Shown one piece after another: positions 7,570 through 16,357 of a stretch of 64,000 bases of DNA (position 1 is the first letter of the stretch; each line of letters opens with the position of its first letter). Under the pieces are notes generated by a model, which worked only from the letters and a program-made list of their open reading frames with translations, was not told where the DNA came from and did no database searches. Position numbers and translations under genes: made by a program. Origin of the DNA: DAITMV01 sp046318595. GTDB taxonomy: Bacteria > Pseudomonadota > Gammaproteobacteria > Burkholderiales > Burkholderiaceae_B. The stretch covers positions 1 to 64,000 of the forward strand of contig JBKCTV010000015.1 of assembly GCA_046318595.1 (NCBI GenBank), given 5' to 3'.

Positions 7570-9264
7570 TCACTTCTGCAACACATAGCTTCCGGGCGCC
7601 GGACAGAGGCCTTCATTCAAAATCGGCGGTGCAGTTTTTTCCTGATCGACTTTTTGAACCAGCCAGTCGTGCCATGCCAGCCACCAGGACCCTTCACGCC
7701 CCTGCGCCCCTTCCAGCCAGCGGTCCGGAGCACGATAGGGTTCGCCCGCCGTCGTGGTATGAATGTGATAAAAACGGCCCCGGTGGCCCGGTTCACTGAC
7801 GATTCCGGCGTTGTGGCCGCCGGATGTCAATACAAAAGTAATGTCTTCGCACGGCACGATCAGATGAATTTTGTGGACGGAACGCCAAGGCGCCACATGG
7901 TCTTCTTCTGTGCTGACGGCAAAGATCGGCAGCCTGATACTCGCCGGCGCCACCCCTTCGCCTTCTACTGAAAAGCGCCCCTCGACGAAATCGTTGTGCA
8001 AAAATAATTTTTCTAAATACTCGCTGTGCATTTTGTAAGGCATGCGGGTGGCGTCGGCATTCCAGGCAAGCAGGTCGATCGCGTCGCGACGCTTGTCCAT
8101 CATCAGGTCGTGAATCATCCTCGACCAGATCAATTCGCTGGAGTGCAGCATCTGAAAAGTGCCGGCCATTTGTTCACCTTCCAGATAGCCCTTGTCCCAC
8201 ATCATGTTTTTAAGGAAAGCGACTTCGCTTTCCGTAACAAACAGCATCAGCTCGCCAGCGTCGGTAAAGTCTGCTTGCGCAGCCAGCAGGGTCAGACTTC
8301 GCAGGCGCTCGTCACCGTTATTTGCCATCGCGGCAGCGGTGATGATGGCGAGCGTTCCGCCCAGGCAATAACCCATCAAATGAATGCCGGGTTTGGGCAT
8401 CAAGGCGGAAATAAAGTCGATCGCCGCCATGGCGCCTTGCCGGTAATAATCGTCCAAGCCCAAGTCGCGGTCTGTCGCATCCGGATTGCGCCACGAGACC
8501 ATGAACACGGTATGGCCCTGCCGCACCAACCAATTGACGAGCGAGTTGTCGGGCGACAAATCCAGAATGTAATATTTCATGATCCACGCTGGAATCATCA
8601 AAACCGGTGTCTTATAAACCGTTTCACTTTGCGGCGTATATTGGATCAGTTCGATCAGATGGTTACGAAACACCACCCGTCCAGGCGTGATGGCGAGGTT
8701 GTCGCCCACCACGAAGTTTTCCAGCCCCGGCGCAGGTGCTCCGCTAATACGTTGCTGAGCGTCCGCGAGTGCGCTTTTTGCAGCATGCACGAGATTCCTT
8801 CCACTGCTGTCTATGGTTTCTTGAAATAATTCAGGGTTGGTGGCGACAAAATTCGCCGGAGACAATGCATCGAGCATTTGCCGCGCCAGGAAGGACATGG
8901 TGCGCTCGACATGCTTGGGCAGGCCCGGCAGCTCAGTCGTGGCGCGCTGCCACCAGTTCTCGGTCAAACAAAAATTTTCCGCCCACAGATGCCATGGGAA
9001 ATGTTGCCAGCGCTCGGCCTTGAAACGGGGGTCGGCTTCATCGCCCGGTTGACTGTTGCCGCAATTCTTGTTTGCACAATCCCGAAAATGCACCGCCGGA
9101 TACAAGGCCAGCTCCAGCACGCGGCCGGGGGACTGCGCCAGTTGAGTCAGCCAGGAGTAGCATGAAGTCATCAAGGCGGCAGGGCTGACGCCTGCGGTCA
9201 ATCGGCCGAGATTCGCCTGAAACTTCTTATCGACAAAATCGAAATAATTATTATCACTACGCAT
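7570..9264 (-). CDS. phaC: class I poly(3-hydroxyalkanoate) synthase
   Basis: This enzyme polymerises (R)-3-hydroxyacyl-CoA into PHA on granule surfaces. The 564-residue protein has the lipase-like box GYCLGG with nucleophile Cys at about residue 300, the aspartate region (AWNADATRMPYKMHSEYLEKLFLHN) and the histidine region (LTSGGHNAGIVSEP). The C-terminus carries the conserved GSWW and D-rich segment. ATG 9264 is preferred because GGGGAG sits a few bases upstream; TTG 9279 and ATG 9276 are in frame. It is 55 bases downstream of fabI and upstream of phaB, in one likely operon. Confidence 0.95.
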   Translation of the reverse strand: MRSDNNYFDFVDKKFQANLGRLTAGVSPAALMTSCYSWLTQLAQSPGRVLELALYPAVHFRDCANKNCGNSQPGDEADPRFKAERWQHFPWHLWAENFCLTENWWQRATTELPGLPKHVERTMSFLARQMLDALSPANFVATNPELFQETIDSSGRNLVHAAKSALADAQQRISGAPAPGLENFVVGDNLAITPGRVVFRNHLIELIQYTPQSETVYKTPVLMIPAWIMKYYILDLSPDNSLVNWLVRQGHTVFMVSWRNPDATDRDLGLDDYYRQGAMAAIDFISALMPKPGIHLMGYCLGGTLAIITAAAMANNGDERLRSLTLLAAQADFTDAGELMLFVTESEVAFLKNMMWDKGYLEGEQMAGTFQMLHSSELIWSRMIHDLMMDKRRDAIDLLAWNADATRMPYKMHSEYLEKLFLHNDFVEGRFSVEGEGVAPASIRLPIFAVSTEEDHVAPWRSVHKIHLIVPCEDITFVLTSGGHNAGIVSEPGHRGRFYHIHTTTAGEPYRAPDRWLEGAQGREGSWWLAWHDWLVQKVDQEKTAPPILNEGLCPAPGSYVLQK

Positions 9265-9319
9265 GCTTCTCCCCATCAATCAAAGTGCCACTCTGGCCAG
9301 GTAAGCTTGGTATTTTTCA

Positions 9320-10078
9320 TCACCCCATGATGTTGTAGCCGCCATCGACATAGAGAACCTGCCCAACAACATGGCGAGCATTGTCTGACAGCAAAAAAGT
9401 CGCTGCTTCACCAATTTGTTCGATAGTCGTAAGCTGATGCAACGGAGCTTCATCGGCTGCTTTTTGAAGCAAGCGATCAAAATGTGTAAGCCCCGACGCA
9501 GCACGGGTCTTGATAGGACCGGGTGACAGTGCGTTGACACGGATCCCTTGCGGTGCCAGCTCGGCTGCGAGATAGCGCACAGAAGCTTCAAGGGCCGCTT
9601 TCACCGGGCCCATAAGCCCATAGCCTGAAATGACTTTCTCGGAACCGTAATAGCTCATCGTCAAGATAGCGCCGCCGTCTGCCATCAAGGGCTCGGCCGC
9701 TTTTGCCAGGCGAACGAGAGAGTGGCAGGAAATGTCGATTGCGGTTGAAAATCCTGCGCTGCTTGAGTCTGTGAAACGACCTTGCAGATCGTCTTTGGGC
9801 GCAAATGCAACAGCATGCACCAGAAAATCCAGCCGCCCCCAGCGCTGCTTTATTTTTGCGAATAGCGCAGCCGATTGCGCCTCATCCGTGACATCGAGCG
9901 GCATGAAAATCGGCGCTTTGACCTGGGTGGCCAGTGGCTCCACATAAGATTTGGCTTTGTCATTTAAATAGGTCAATGCAAACTCGCCGCCCGCCATATA
10001 TAGGGCGTGAGCACAGCCCCAGGCGATGGAATGTTCATTGGCAATGCCCACGATGAGTCCTTTCTTACCGTTCATCAT
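9320..10078 (-). CDS. fabI: enoyl-[acyl-carrier-protein] reductase, FabI type
   Basis: This 252-residue SDR-like enzyme reduces trans-2-enoyl-ACP with NADH. Recognition comes from the FabI-specific N-terminus GLIVGIANEHSIAWG, the VHAVAFAP segment, and MSYYGSEKVISGYGLMGPVKAALE, which holds the catalytic Tyr153-x6-Lys160. SPGPIKTRAASG follows, as in FabI. AAAGGA lies six to seven bases before ATG 10078. Position at the head of a phaC-phaB operon suggests a paralogue serving PHA or fatty-acid flux rather than the housekeeping copy; that is inference from context. Confidence 0.93.
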   Translation of the reverse strand: MMNGKKGLIVGIANEHSIAWGCAHALYMAGGEFALTYLNDKAKSYVEPLATQVKAPIFMPLDVTDEAQSAALFAKIKQRWGRLDFLVHAVAFAPKDDLQGRFTDSSSAGFSTAIDISCHSLVRLAKAAEPLMADGGAILTMSYYGSEKVISGYGLMGPVKAALEASVRYLAAELAPQGIRVNALSPGPIKTRAASGLTHFDRLLQKAADEAPLHQLTTIEQIGEAATFLLSDNARHVVGQVLYVDGGYNIMG

Positions 10079-10266
10079 GAAAGGTCCTTTCTGGAGGAAG
10101 ATTGATTGTCGTAGCGTACATTTTCATGTCGCTGCCATGCGTGTCGTGACGTTGAGAAACTGGCTTGCTCGAACGAAGCGTTGCAGCCAGCAGCTCCGCA
10201 CATGATGCGCCGGACTGCGCGCACGCAAGCAGCAAGTTGCGCAATGAAGGGATCGGCATTTCATCC

Positions 10267-10308
10267 TTACTCAAGATCACGCACGGCGCGCGCTGCTTCC
10301 TGCGTCAT
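10267..10308 (-). other. 13-codon open frame with good ribosome binding site upstream of fabI
   Basis: AGGAG is followed by an 8-base spacer and an ATG at 10308, encoding MTQEAARAVRDLE and then TAA. The remaining 190 bases up to fabI have no intact gene. It could be a leader peptide or the start of a decayed gene; the initiation signal is strong but nothing else supports function. Confidence 0.25.
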
Positions 10309-10497
10309 GGAAAAACTCCTGATGAAGTTGAACTGTGCCGTTCTGAAGCAAGAGTCGTTCCTAAATTACAAAAAACTTCCAAAAAATTCAATTGGTCGTC
10401 GGTTTTGTGAGGCGCGCCTGCGCCTTCAGAAAACAAAGCACTCGGCCACCATCTTAACCATTTGATCTACAAAGAAAAAATATTTTCCGTGGCAACC

Positions 10498-10514
10498 TGG
10501 CGCGGATCCTGCTT
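10498..10514 (+). promoter_or_regulatory. putative sigma-54 promoter upstream of rpoN
   Basis: The sequence TGGCGCGGATCCTGCTT has the invariant GG-N10-GC of sigma-54 promoters. It differs from TGGCACG-N4-TTGC at two positions only. It lies 43 bases before the rpoN ATG on the same strand. No enhancer site was recognised. The rest of the 10079-10557 gap shows no other clear signal except the short frame described upstream of fabI. Confidence 0.4.
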
Positions 10515-10557
10515 CAGCTATCCGGTGAGTTGTTGAGCAGTCGTTAAAAGGAGTCGT

Positions 10558-12039
10558 ATGAACCAGATCGTATTCGATGTTCGCGCCAAGCAGAGTTTGA
10601 CTTTGACCCCTCGTTTGCAACAGTCGGTCAAATTATTGCAGCTGTCCGCCATTGAGTTTAAGCAAGAGCTGCAGCAGGCACTGACAAGCAATCCTTTTTT
10701 AGAGATCGAGGAGCTTGCGGAGGACGATAGCGCTTACGAAAGCGAAGCAGCCGAGCGGCCCGCCGAGTCTGACGGTGAAGCATCTGAGCTACGAGCGACC
10801 GATGACTTTTCAACGGACAAAAACGACATGGCTGCCACGCAAGCCGATTATGAAACGACACACGACGAGTCGGCGTTCAATGGCGATTACGGCCAGTCCG
10901 GCACGGGGCACGGCAAAGGCGACAGCGACGGCGACATATCCGACTGGACCCCCATCCAGCCTTCGCTGCATGAACATCTGCGGGCGCAGCTCGGCACTTA
11001 TCGCCTTGGTGATCGCGATCATACCTTAGCCTCCATGGTCATAGAAGCGCTGGACGACGATGGCTATTTGCGACAGGATCTGGCGGAGCTGGCCAGTCAG
11101 TTTGCCTTCGACCCGCCCGCGGAGGACGCGGAGCTTTCGACCGCCTTGCATCTCGTTCAGCAGCTAGACGTGGCCGGGCTTGGCGCCCGCGATCTCTCTG
11201 AATGCTTATTGTTGCAACTGGCGGCGCAGCCGCAACCCACCCGGATTCAGCAAATCGCCATGAACATTGTGCGCGATTTTTTATCAGCAATGGGAAAACG
11301 CGATTACGCAGAAATCAAGCGTCATCTGAAATGCGCCGCAGACGACATTCAGCAAGCCTGCGCCCTGATCCGCAACCTCAATCCGCGACCTGGTTCGCAG
11401 TTTGATAAGACCGATGACGGTTACATCATTCCCGATATCATCGTGCGAAAAGTTAAGGGAAAATGGACCGCCGCCGTCAATCCGGCCGTGATGCCCAGAG
11501 CGCGTCTGAACACGGTGTACGCCGATTTATTCAAGCAGACCCGTAGTAAGGAGCAGACGCCGATGGCCGAGCAGCTACAAGAGGCGCGCTGGCTGCTGCG
11601 TAACGTCGCACAGCGGTTCGCGACCATTTTGCGCGTAGCCGAAACCATCGTGCGGACGCAGCGCACTTATTTCGAGTATGGCGAAATCGCCCTCAAACCC
11701 ATGGGACTAAAGCAAGTCGCGGAAGAGCTCGGCTTGCACGAGTCGACGGTTTCCCGCGCCACCAGCAATAAGTACATGGCGACACCAGCGGGGATCATCG
11801 AACTGAAAAATTTCTTTTCACGCGAGTTGGCCACGGAAAGCGGCGGCTCCTGTTCGGCGGCATCCGTGCGGGCACTGCTGCGCGAGATGATAGAAAAAGA
11901 GGATGCCGCCGCGCCCTTGTCCGATGTTTGCTTGACGCAAATGCTGGCCGGTCAGGGGGTCATCGTCGCGCGGCGTACAGTTGCCAAATACCGTGGCTTG
12001 ATGAAAGTGCCGGCCGCGGAGATGCGCCGTTCAGCTTGA
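10558..12039 (+). CDS. rpoN: RNA polymerase sigma-54 factor
   Basis: This 493-residue sigma factor directs RNA polymerase to -24/-12 promoters with AAA+ activators. The N-terminal glutamine/leucine-rich activator region (LTLTPRLQQSVKLLQLS) is complete. An acidic linker follows (about 55-140). The core-binding region has NPRPG, the DNA-binding HTH reads LKQVAEELGLHESTVSRAT, and the RpoN box is ARRTVAKYR at 471-479. AAAGGAG precedes the ATG. In most Proteobacteria rpoN follows lptB and precedes hpf and ptsN; none of these is here, so this may be a second rpoN or a relocated one. Targets could include PHA or motility genes, but nothing here proves it. Confidence 0.95.
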   Translation: MNQIVFDVRAKQSLTLTPRLQQSVKLLQLSAIEFKQELQQALTSNPFLEIEELAEDDSAYESEAAERPAESDGEASELRATDDFSTDKNDMAATQADYETTHDESAFNGDYGQSGTGHGKGDSDGDISDWTPIQPSLHEHLRAQLGTYRLGDRDHTLASMVIEALDDDGYLRQDLAELASQFAFDPPAEDAELSTALHLVQQLDVAGLGARDLSECLLLQLAAQPQPTRIQQIAMNIVRDFLSAMGKRDYAEIKRHLKCAADDIQQACALIRNLNPRPGSQFDKTDDGYIIPDIIVRKVKGKWTAAVNPAVMPRARLNTVYADLFKQTRSKEQTPMAEQLQEARWLLRNVAQRFATILRVAETIVRTQRTYFEYGEIALKPMGLKQVAEELGLHESTVSRATSNKYMATPAGIIELKNFFSRELATESGGSCSAASVRALLREMIEKEDAAAPLSDVCLTQMLAGQGVIVARRTVAKYRGLMKVPAAEMRRSA

Positions 12040-12182
12040 TTTGCAGGGGCGTACCCCCTCACATTTGATTTGTCGCCTATCTCACGCTTCTGCGGAGAAC
12101 GTAAATTGCCTTGGCGCAAAAAAGCTTAGGTATGGTATTTGCTGAAGTACTCGACATTCTTTTAATTTATCGGGAGTAATTT

Positions 12183-12494
12183 ATGTTGGTTCGCCTATTT
12201 CGCACATTGTTTTTTGTTTTGGCGGCCGCTTTGGCCACGGGTTGTGCCTCGACCGCGACCGAGCGCAGCACCGGTGAGTACACGGACGATACAGCGATCG
12301 CGACCAAAGCGCGGTTGGCGTTAATTGAAGCAAAGGACGTCAAGTTCACAGAAATGAAAGTCGATGTTTACCGTGGGGTCGTGCAGTTGAGCGGTTTTGC
12401 CGACTCCAGTGAAATGGCGCAACGGGCAGTAGCGATCGTTCGCGAAATCAAAGGCGTCAAAAGCGTCAAAAACGATGTTCTGATTCGCAAGTAA
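12183..12494 (+). CDS. BON-domain lipoprotein
   Basis: This 103-residue protein has a lipoprotein signal (LAAALATGC, lipidated Cys21) and one BON domain (about 37-103: DDTAIATKARLALIEAKDVKFTEMKVDVYRGVVQLSGFADSSEMAQRAVAIVREIKGVKSVKNDV). BON domains bind phospholipid and help maintain the outer membrane under stress, as in OsmY and DolP. GGGAG precedes the ATG. The gene appears monocistronic; downstream is a weak inverted repeat without a T-run. Confidence 0.85.
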   Translation: MLVRLFRTLFFVLAAALATGCASTATERSTGEYTDDTAIATKARLALIEAKDVKFTEMKVDVYRGVVQLSGFADSSEMAQRAVAIVREIKGVKSVKNDVLIRK

Positions 12495-12586
12495 TTAGAA
12501 GCGCGGGCTCAAAGACTTTTGATTTGAGTCCTCGCCGGTTCAGATAACTATCAGCGCTTCAGGTATGCCTCTACTCGAGACAAATT

Positions 12587-12865
12587 TCATAAAACGACAG
12601 AGACGGCTGGGTGGCTCGACAGCCCCCTGTACAATCCATCGAGCTGCGCCTGCGACACAGCCCGCACAGTGCATGTCAACGCCAAATAGTTACCTTCCCG
12701 GCTGGGCCGCATCTCCATCGTGCAGACGGCGAAATCCGGCGCATGCTCCAACACCACGGCTGCTACGGTTTGAGCGAACTCAGCAGTTCTTTTGCCCATG
12801 ATCTTCAAAGGAAAATCGCAAGGAAAAGTGAGCAGTGTCGTTCGCTCCGGGGGCTGTTCCGTCAT
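12587..12865 (-). CDS. YbeD/DUF493 family protein
   Basis: This 92-residue small ACT-like protein has the family segments LLTFPCDFPLKIMG and SREGNYLALTCTVRAVSQAQLDGLYRGLSSHPAVSVVL. In many Proteobacteria the gene lies between a D-amino-acid transaminase or dacA and lipB-lipA and is thought to regulate lipoate metabolism. Here dacA is upstream (gap of three bases) but lipB and lipA are missing downstream, where the BON gene converges instead. Confidence 0.85.
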   Translation of the reverse strand: MTEQPPERTTLLTFPCDFPLKIMGKRTAEFAQTVAAVVLEHAPDFAVCTMEMRPSREGNYLALTCTVRAVSQAQLDGLYRGLSSHPAVSVVL

Positions 12866-12868
12866 GGT

Positions 12869-14041
12869 TTATTTCTTGATCCAGAGACGCGCGGCATCAT
12901 AGAGCCGGCCGATGATGCCAGCCGTTTCGACCTCTTCCAAGGCTAGCACCGGAACCGTTTGGAGCAGTTTGCCGTCCAGCGAAATCTTCAGGGTACCAAC
13001 CTGGGCGTTTTTGACGATCGGCGCCATCAGCATGTCGCGCCGCTCGACCGTGGCGCGCAGGCGGTTCGAGCTGCCACGCGGCACGGCGATGATGATGTCA
13101 TGGTCGAAACCGGCTTTCACGGTATTGATTTTGCCTTTGTAAACCGTTGGTGAAATGATGACCTGGCCTTTGGCGTACAGCCGTGCAATCTCGAACATCT
13201 GAAAGCCGTAGTTCAGAAGCTTCAAGCTTTCCTGCGCACGCGCGTCCTCCGATGGCGTGCCGAGTACGACGGATAGCAGACGACGCTGGGTCCCGTTGGG
13301 TAGACTACGGTTGGCAGAGGAAATCAGGCAGAAGCCAGCCGCCTCGGTATGCCCGGTTTTGACACCGTCCACGCTCGAGTCGACCCAGAGCAAGCGGTTG
13401 CGGTTCGGCTGCTTGATGCCATTGTAGGTGTATTCCTTTTGCGAGTAGAGTTTGTAGAACTCGGGAAAGTCGCGAATGAGGTAGCCGGTCAGCCGCCCTA
13501 GATCGGCTGCGGTCGAATAATGCTCCGGGTCTGTCAAGCCCGTGGCGTTTTTGAAATGCGTGTTTTTCAGGCCCATGCGCTGAGCTTCCCGGTTCATCAA
13601 AGAAGCAAAAGTAGTTTCGTCGCCGGCGATCGCTTCGGCCAGCGCGATCGACGAGTCGTTGCCCGACTGGATGATCGTGCCGTGCAGCAGCTCGTCCACG
13701 GTAACGGGTCGGTTCGGAGCGATGAACATGCGGGAGCCGCCAGTCTTCCAGGCTTTGGCCGAGACATTGACGGTTTGGTTCAGCGTCAGATGCTTCTGCT
13801 TAATGGCGGCGAAGACCAGGTAAGCCGTCATCAGCTTGGTGAGCGACGCCGGATCCACGCGCTGATCGGCATGCAAAGCCGCCAACTCTTGACCGGATGT
13901 CAGATCGAGGAGCACGTAGGCTTTGGCGGCCACAGATGGCGCCGGAATCTGGGCTTGCGCCGCAGTGCCCGTCAAACCGAATGACAGGGTCATGAGCAGC
14001 CAACCGGCAGTGCGTAAGGTATTCCAGAAAAAAAGTTTCAT
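12869..14041 (-). CDS. dacA: serine-type D-Ala-D-Ala carboxypeptidase (DacA/PBP5-6 family)
   Basis: This periplasmic enzyme trims the terminal D-alanine from peptidoglycan pentapeptides. The 390-residue protein has a signal peptide ending around AAQA (residue 30) and the three penicillin-binding motifs in order: SLTK (66-69), SGN (126-128) and KTG (228-230). The C-terminal PBP5 beta domain is followed by an amphipathic helix (AGIIGRLYDAARLWIKK) that anchors the protein to the inner membrane. It overlaps the upstream hydrolase gene by four bases (ATGA), showing an operon. Confidence 0.95.
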   Translation of the reverse strand: MKLFFWNTLRTAGWLLMTLSFGLTGTAAQAQIPAPSVAAKAYVLLDLTSGQELAALHADQRVDPASLTKLMTAYLVFAAIKQKHLTLNQTVNVSAKAWKTGGSRMFIAPNRPVTVDELLHGTIIQSGNDSSIALAEAIAGDETTFASLMNREAQRMGLKNTHFKNATGLTDPEHYSTAADLGRLTGYLIRDFPEFYKLYSQKEYTYNGIKQPNRNRLLWVDSSVDGVKTGHTEAAGFCLISSANRSLPNGTQRRLLSVVLGTPSEDARAQESLKLLNYGFQMFEIARLYAKGQVIISPTVYKGKINTVKAGFDHDIIIAVPRGSSNRLRATVERRDMLMAPIVKNAQVGTLKISLDGKLLQTVPVLALEEVETAGIIGRLYDAARLWIKK

Positions 14042-14709
14042 TGTGCAGGCGATGTTAGGGTTGGGGAAAGCGCAGGGCGGTAGCGAGCGACAATGAGATC
14101 GCGCAGCTGCGGCAGCCGGCCATGGAAAAAGTGCCCGACGCCCGGCAATACGGTCACGGGGAGGTTTTGCGGGCGAGCCCAGTCGAAGACGGTGGACAGC
14201 GGCACGGTGTCGTCGTCTTGGCCATGAATGACGAAGGTCTCGGGCGGCACCGGCGCCAGCCTGAAACGGCTGGTTGCCGGGCCGACCAGCGTCAGGCTGC
14301 TGACGGGGCGATGTTCTGCCGCCAGGCGGGCGGCGAGGTGCGACATGACGAAAGCACCGAAAGAAAACCCCGCCAGGGCCAGCGGCGCATGGGCCAGGGC
14401 ACCGGCACTGATTATGCGTTGCGCATGGGTAAGTGCCCAGTACAAGTCGTCGAGCTCACCGTGACCATCGTCATGCACGCCGGCAGAACCGCCGACGCCG
14501 CGGAAATTAATGCGCACGCAGGCCTGGTCCAGTTGCAGAAAAGCCCGAACGATGGTTTGTACGACTTTGTTGTCGAGCGTGCCGCCAAACAACGGGTGCG
14601 GATGTGCAACCAGGGCCAGGCCGCGCGCTTCGGCGGGCGGCAGGTCGATCGCCGCCTCGATCGCGCCTTGGGGCCCAGGCCATATGACACGCTGCGTCTG
14701 CTGGTTCAT
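14038..14709 (-). CDS. alpha/beta hydrolase
   Basis: This 223-residue hydrolase is of the family often annotated as a CocE/NonD-type dienelactone hydrolase-like protein. It has VAHPHPLFGGTLDNKVV near residue 34, RINFRGVGGSAG, the nucleophile elbow GFSFG, and the acid/His part HGQDDDTVP and PGVGHFFHG. It has no signal peptide and is likely cytoplasmic. Substrate unknown. It overlaps both neighbours by four bases, between the ferredoxin gene and dacA. Confidence 0.85.
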   Translation of the reverse strand: MNQQTQRVIWPGPQGAIEAAIDLPPAEARGLALVAHPHPLFGGTLDNKVVQTIVRAFLQLDQACVRINFRGVGGSAGVHDDGHGELDDLYWALTHAQRIISAGALAHAPLALAGFSFGAFVMSHLAARLAAEHRPVSSLTLVGPATSRFRLAPVPPETFVIHGQDDDTVPLSTVFDWARPQNLPVTVLPGVGHFFHGRLPQLRDLIVARYRPALSPTLTSPAQ

Positions 14710-15044
14710 ACGGGCCCAGCATTCGGTTGAGCATCGGGGAGGCGCAGGCGTTCGACGATCTGCCCCTGCAGCAAATGCCGGTCGATGATTTCGTCGATGT
14801 CGGTTTCGTCAACGAAGGTGTACCAGACACCGTCCGGGTAGACGACTAGAACCGGACCTAGCTCACAACGATCCAGACAGCCGGATTTGTTGATCCTGAT
14901 CCGCCGGGTACCACTCAGGCCCAGGGACTGCAGGCGCTGTTTGGCGTAGGCCTGCATCTCCAGCGCGCGCAGGCCCTGGCAGCAGGCTTCGCCGGCGGCG
15001 CGCTGATTCGTGCAAACGAAAACGTGTTTTTCGAAATAACCCAT
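14706..15044 (-). CDS. thioredoxin-like [2Fe-2S] ferredoxin
   Basis: This 112-residue protein has the cysteine layout of the NuoE/thioredoxin-like [2Fe-2S] ferredoxins: C11, C21/C22, C56 and C60 (C-x3-C in GCLDRCELGP). The C-terminal part VYPDGVWYTFVDETDIDEIIDRHL is typical for the family. It presumably transfers electrons in the cytoplasm; the partner is unknown. Its stop overlaps the hydrolase start. Confidence 0.88.
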   Translation of the reverse strand: MGYFEKHVFVCTNQRAAGEACCQGLRALEMQAYAKQRLQSLGLSGTRRIRINKSGCLDRCELGPVLVVYPDGVWYTFVDETDIDEIIDRHLLQGQIVERLRLPDAQPNAGPV

Positions 15045-15108
15045 GCTCGGTATTATCGCTCATTTCGCATCCGGCATCCCTGCCAGCAAGGGCCGGCCGG
15101 TAACGCCA

Positions 15109-16284
15109 TCACACTTGATTTTTCGGGATGACGCTGTGCTGTCCGCATCGAACCGCGACATACAGCGCCAGCAACGGCCATAAGGTGGCCACCCAGGCAG
15201 CGGCAGCCTGAATATGCTCGATGACCTGTTCGATGGGGTCATTCGCGGCGAGCTTCACCGGCGCGCTGAAACCAGGTAGCAGCAAGGTTCCGAGCCAGCC
15301 AAGCGCAATGCTGACCGTGGCGATGCGCCCCATGACGTACGGCGGCCAGTTGGATAGTGCAAGCCCCAACGCCAAGGCGCTGGCGATGACGATCGCCAGC
15401 CGCTGGCGATACTCCCAAAACGTCAGCCCCTTCAACGGTTCGCCCTGAATCCACGGAAGCAATTGCGGTCCGATCCAGCCAGCCAATAAAGTCAGCAGCA
15501 TCAGCACCAGCAGCAAGCGCAGTCGCGGCGAGGAGCGGCGAGTATGGGCCAGGCCCAGGCTCCAAGCGCCCAACAGGAAAAATCCGGTGGGCGCGCGCAC
15601 GCTCATGGGCTCCCAGGTCAACAGCCGAAAAGCAAGTTCGTTTTGCAAATCGATCAGGCCGAGGTGGGTCGTCGCCACCATCCAGACGTCCCCCAGCCAC
15701 GGACCCAACACGAAGGGCACGGCCTGGGGGCATAACAGGGCGAAGCACCATAAGATGATGGTCGTCACGCCGAGCAGCGTTTTGCTTTCCAGCCATTGCC
15801 GGCGCAGCCCTGGCCACAGGCCGGAATTGACCAGCGGCTGGGTCAGGGCATGGGCGAATACGCTGCCGACCAGACCGCCGACGCTGTTGGTGAGGAAATC
15901 AAGCTTGGACGGTACCCGCAGCGGCAAAAAGGTCTGCACGGCCTCAAGCAGACCTGAGAGCGCGACGATGGCCACGGTCGCCAGCAAGACACCCGCAAAT
16001 CCGCCGACGGTCGGAAACAGGCCCAGGGTCAGCAGGACCCCCAGGGGAATGTAGCCGGTGACATTAATGAACACATCGCGCCACAGAATGGTTTGCTGCG
16101 GGGGGATCCAGGGAGCGGTCAAATAATCGAAGGCGCCGACGCCCAGGTCGCGCCAATCCGTGTAGGGAAAGAGCGACAAGTGCACGATCAGCAAAATGTA
16201 CAGCATGGCGACGGCCCGGATCTCGATGGCACCGGTGGGCATGGCCGACGGCGAGCTGAGCGGCGAAGGGAAAAAACGTTTCAT
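15109..16284 (-). CDS. VanZ-like multi-spanning membrane protein
   Basis: This integral membrane protein has 391 residues and about nine to ten hydrophobic segments. The N-terminal part carries the VanZ-like pattern (LFPYTDWRDLG..., DVFINVTGYIPLGVLLTLGL, LSGLLEAVQTFLPLRVPSKLDFLTNSVGGLVGSVF). VanZ-like proteins have no defined general role outside teicoplanin resistance. ATG 16284 starts a plausible cytoplasmic N-terminus; the frame extends 48 codons upstream through a Cys-rich stretch that overlaps the divergent birA start and is probably not used. Confidence 0.8.
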   Translation of the reverse strand: MKRFFPSPLSSPSAMPTGAIEIRAVAMLYILLIVHLSLFPYTDWRDLGVGAFDYLTAPWIPPQQTILWRDVFINVTGYIPLGVLLTLGLFPTVGGFAGVLLATVAIVALSGLLEAVQTFLPLRVPSKLDFLTNSVGGLVGSVFAHALTQPLVNSGLWPGLRRQWLESKTLLGVTTIILWCFALLCPQAVPFVLGPWLGDVWMVATTHLGLIDLQNELAFRLLTWEPMSVRAPTGFFLLGAWSLGLAHTRRSSPRLRLLLVLMLLTLLAGWIGPQLLPWIQGEPLKGLTFWEYRQRLAIVIASALALGLALSNWPPYVMGRIATVSIALGWLGTLLLPGFSAPVKLAANDPIEQVIEHIQAAAAWVATLWPLLALYVAVRCGQHSVIPKNQV

Positions 16285-16357
16285 GCGAAGTCGTCGTTCA
16301 AAAGGAACCCTGATGGCACAATGACAATATTGTTCAGAGTGTAGGACACGGTCGCAA

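Noticed and set aside
12497..12540. Inverted repeat after the BON lipoprotein gene
   Set aside because: The stem needs a bulge and has no T-run, so it was not called as a terminator.
15239..15817. 192-codon minus-strand frame inside the VanZ-like gene
   Set aside because: Arg/Ala-rich composition typical of an out-of-frame reading of the membrane protein gene on the same strand.
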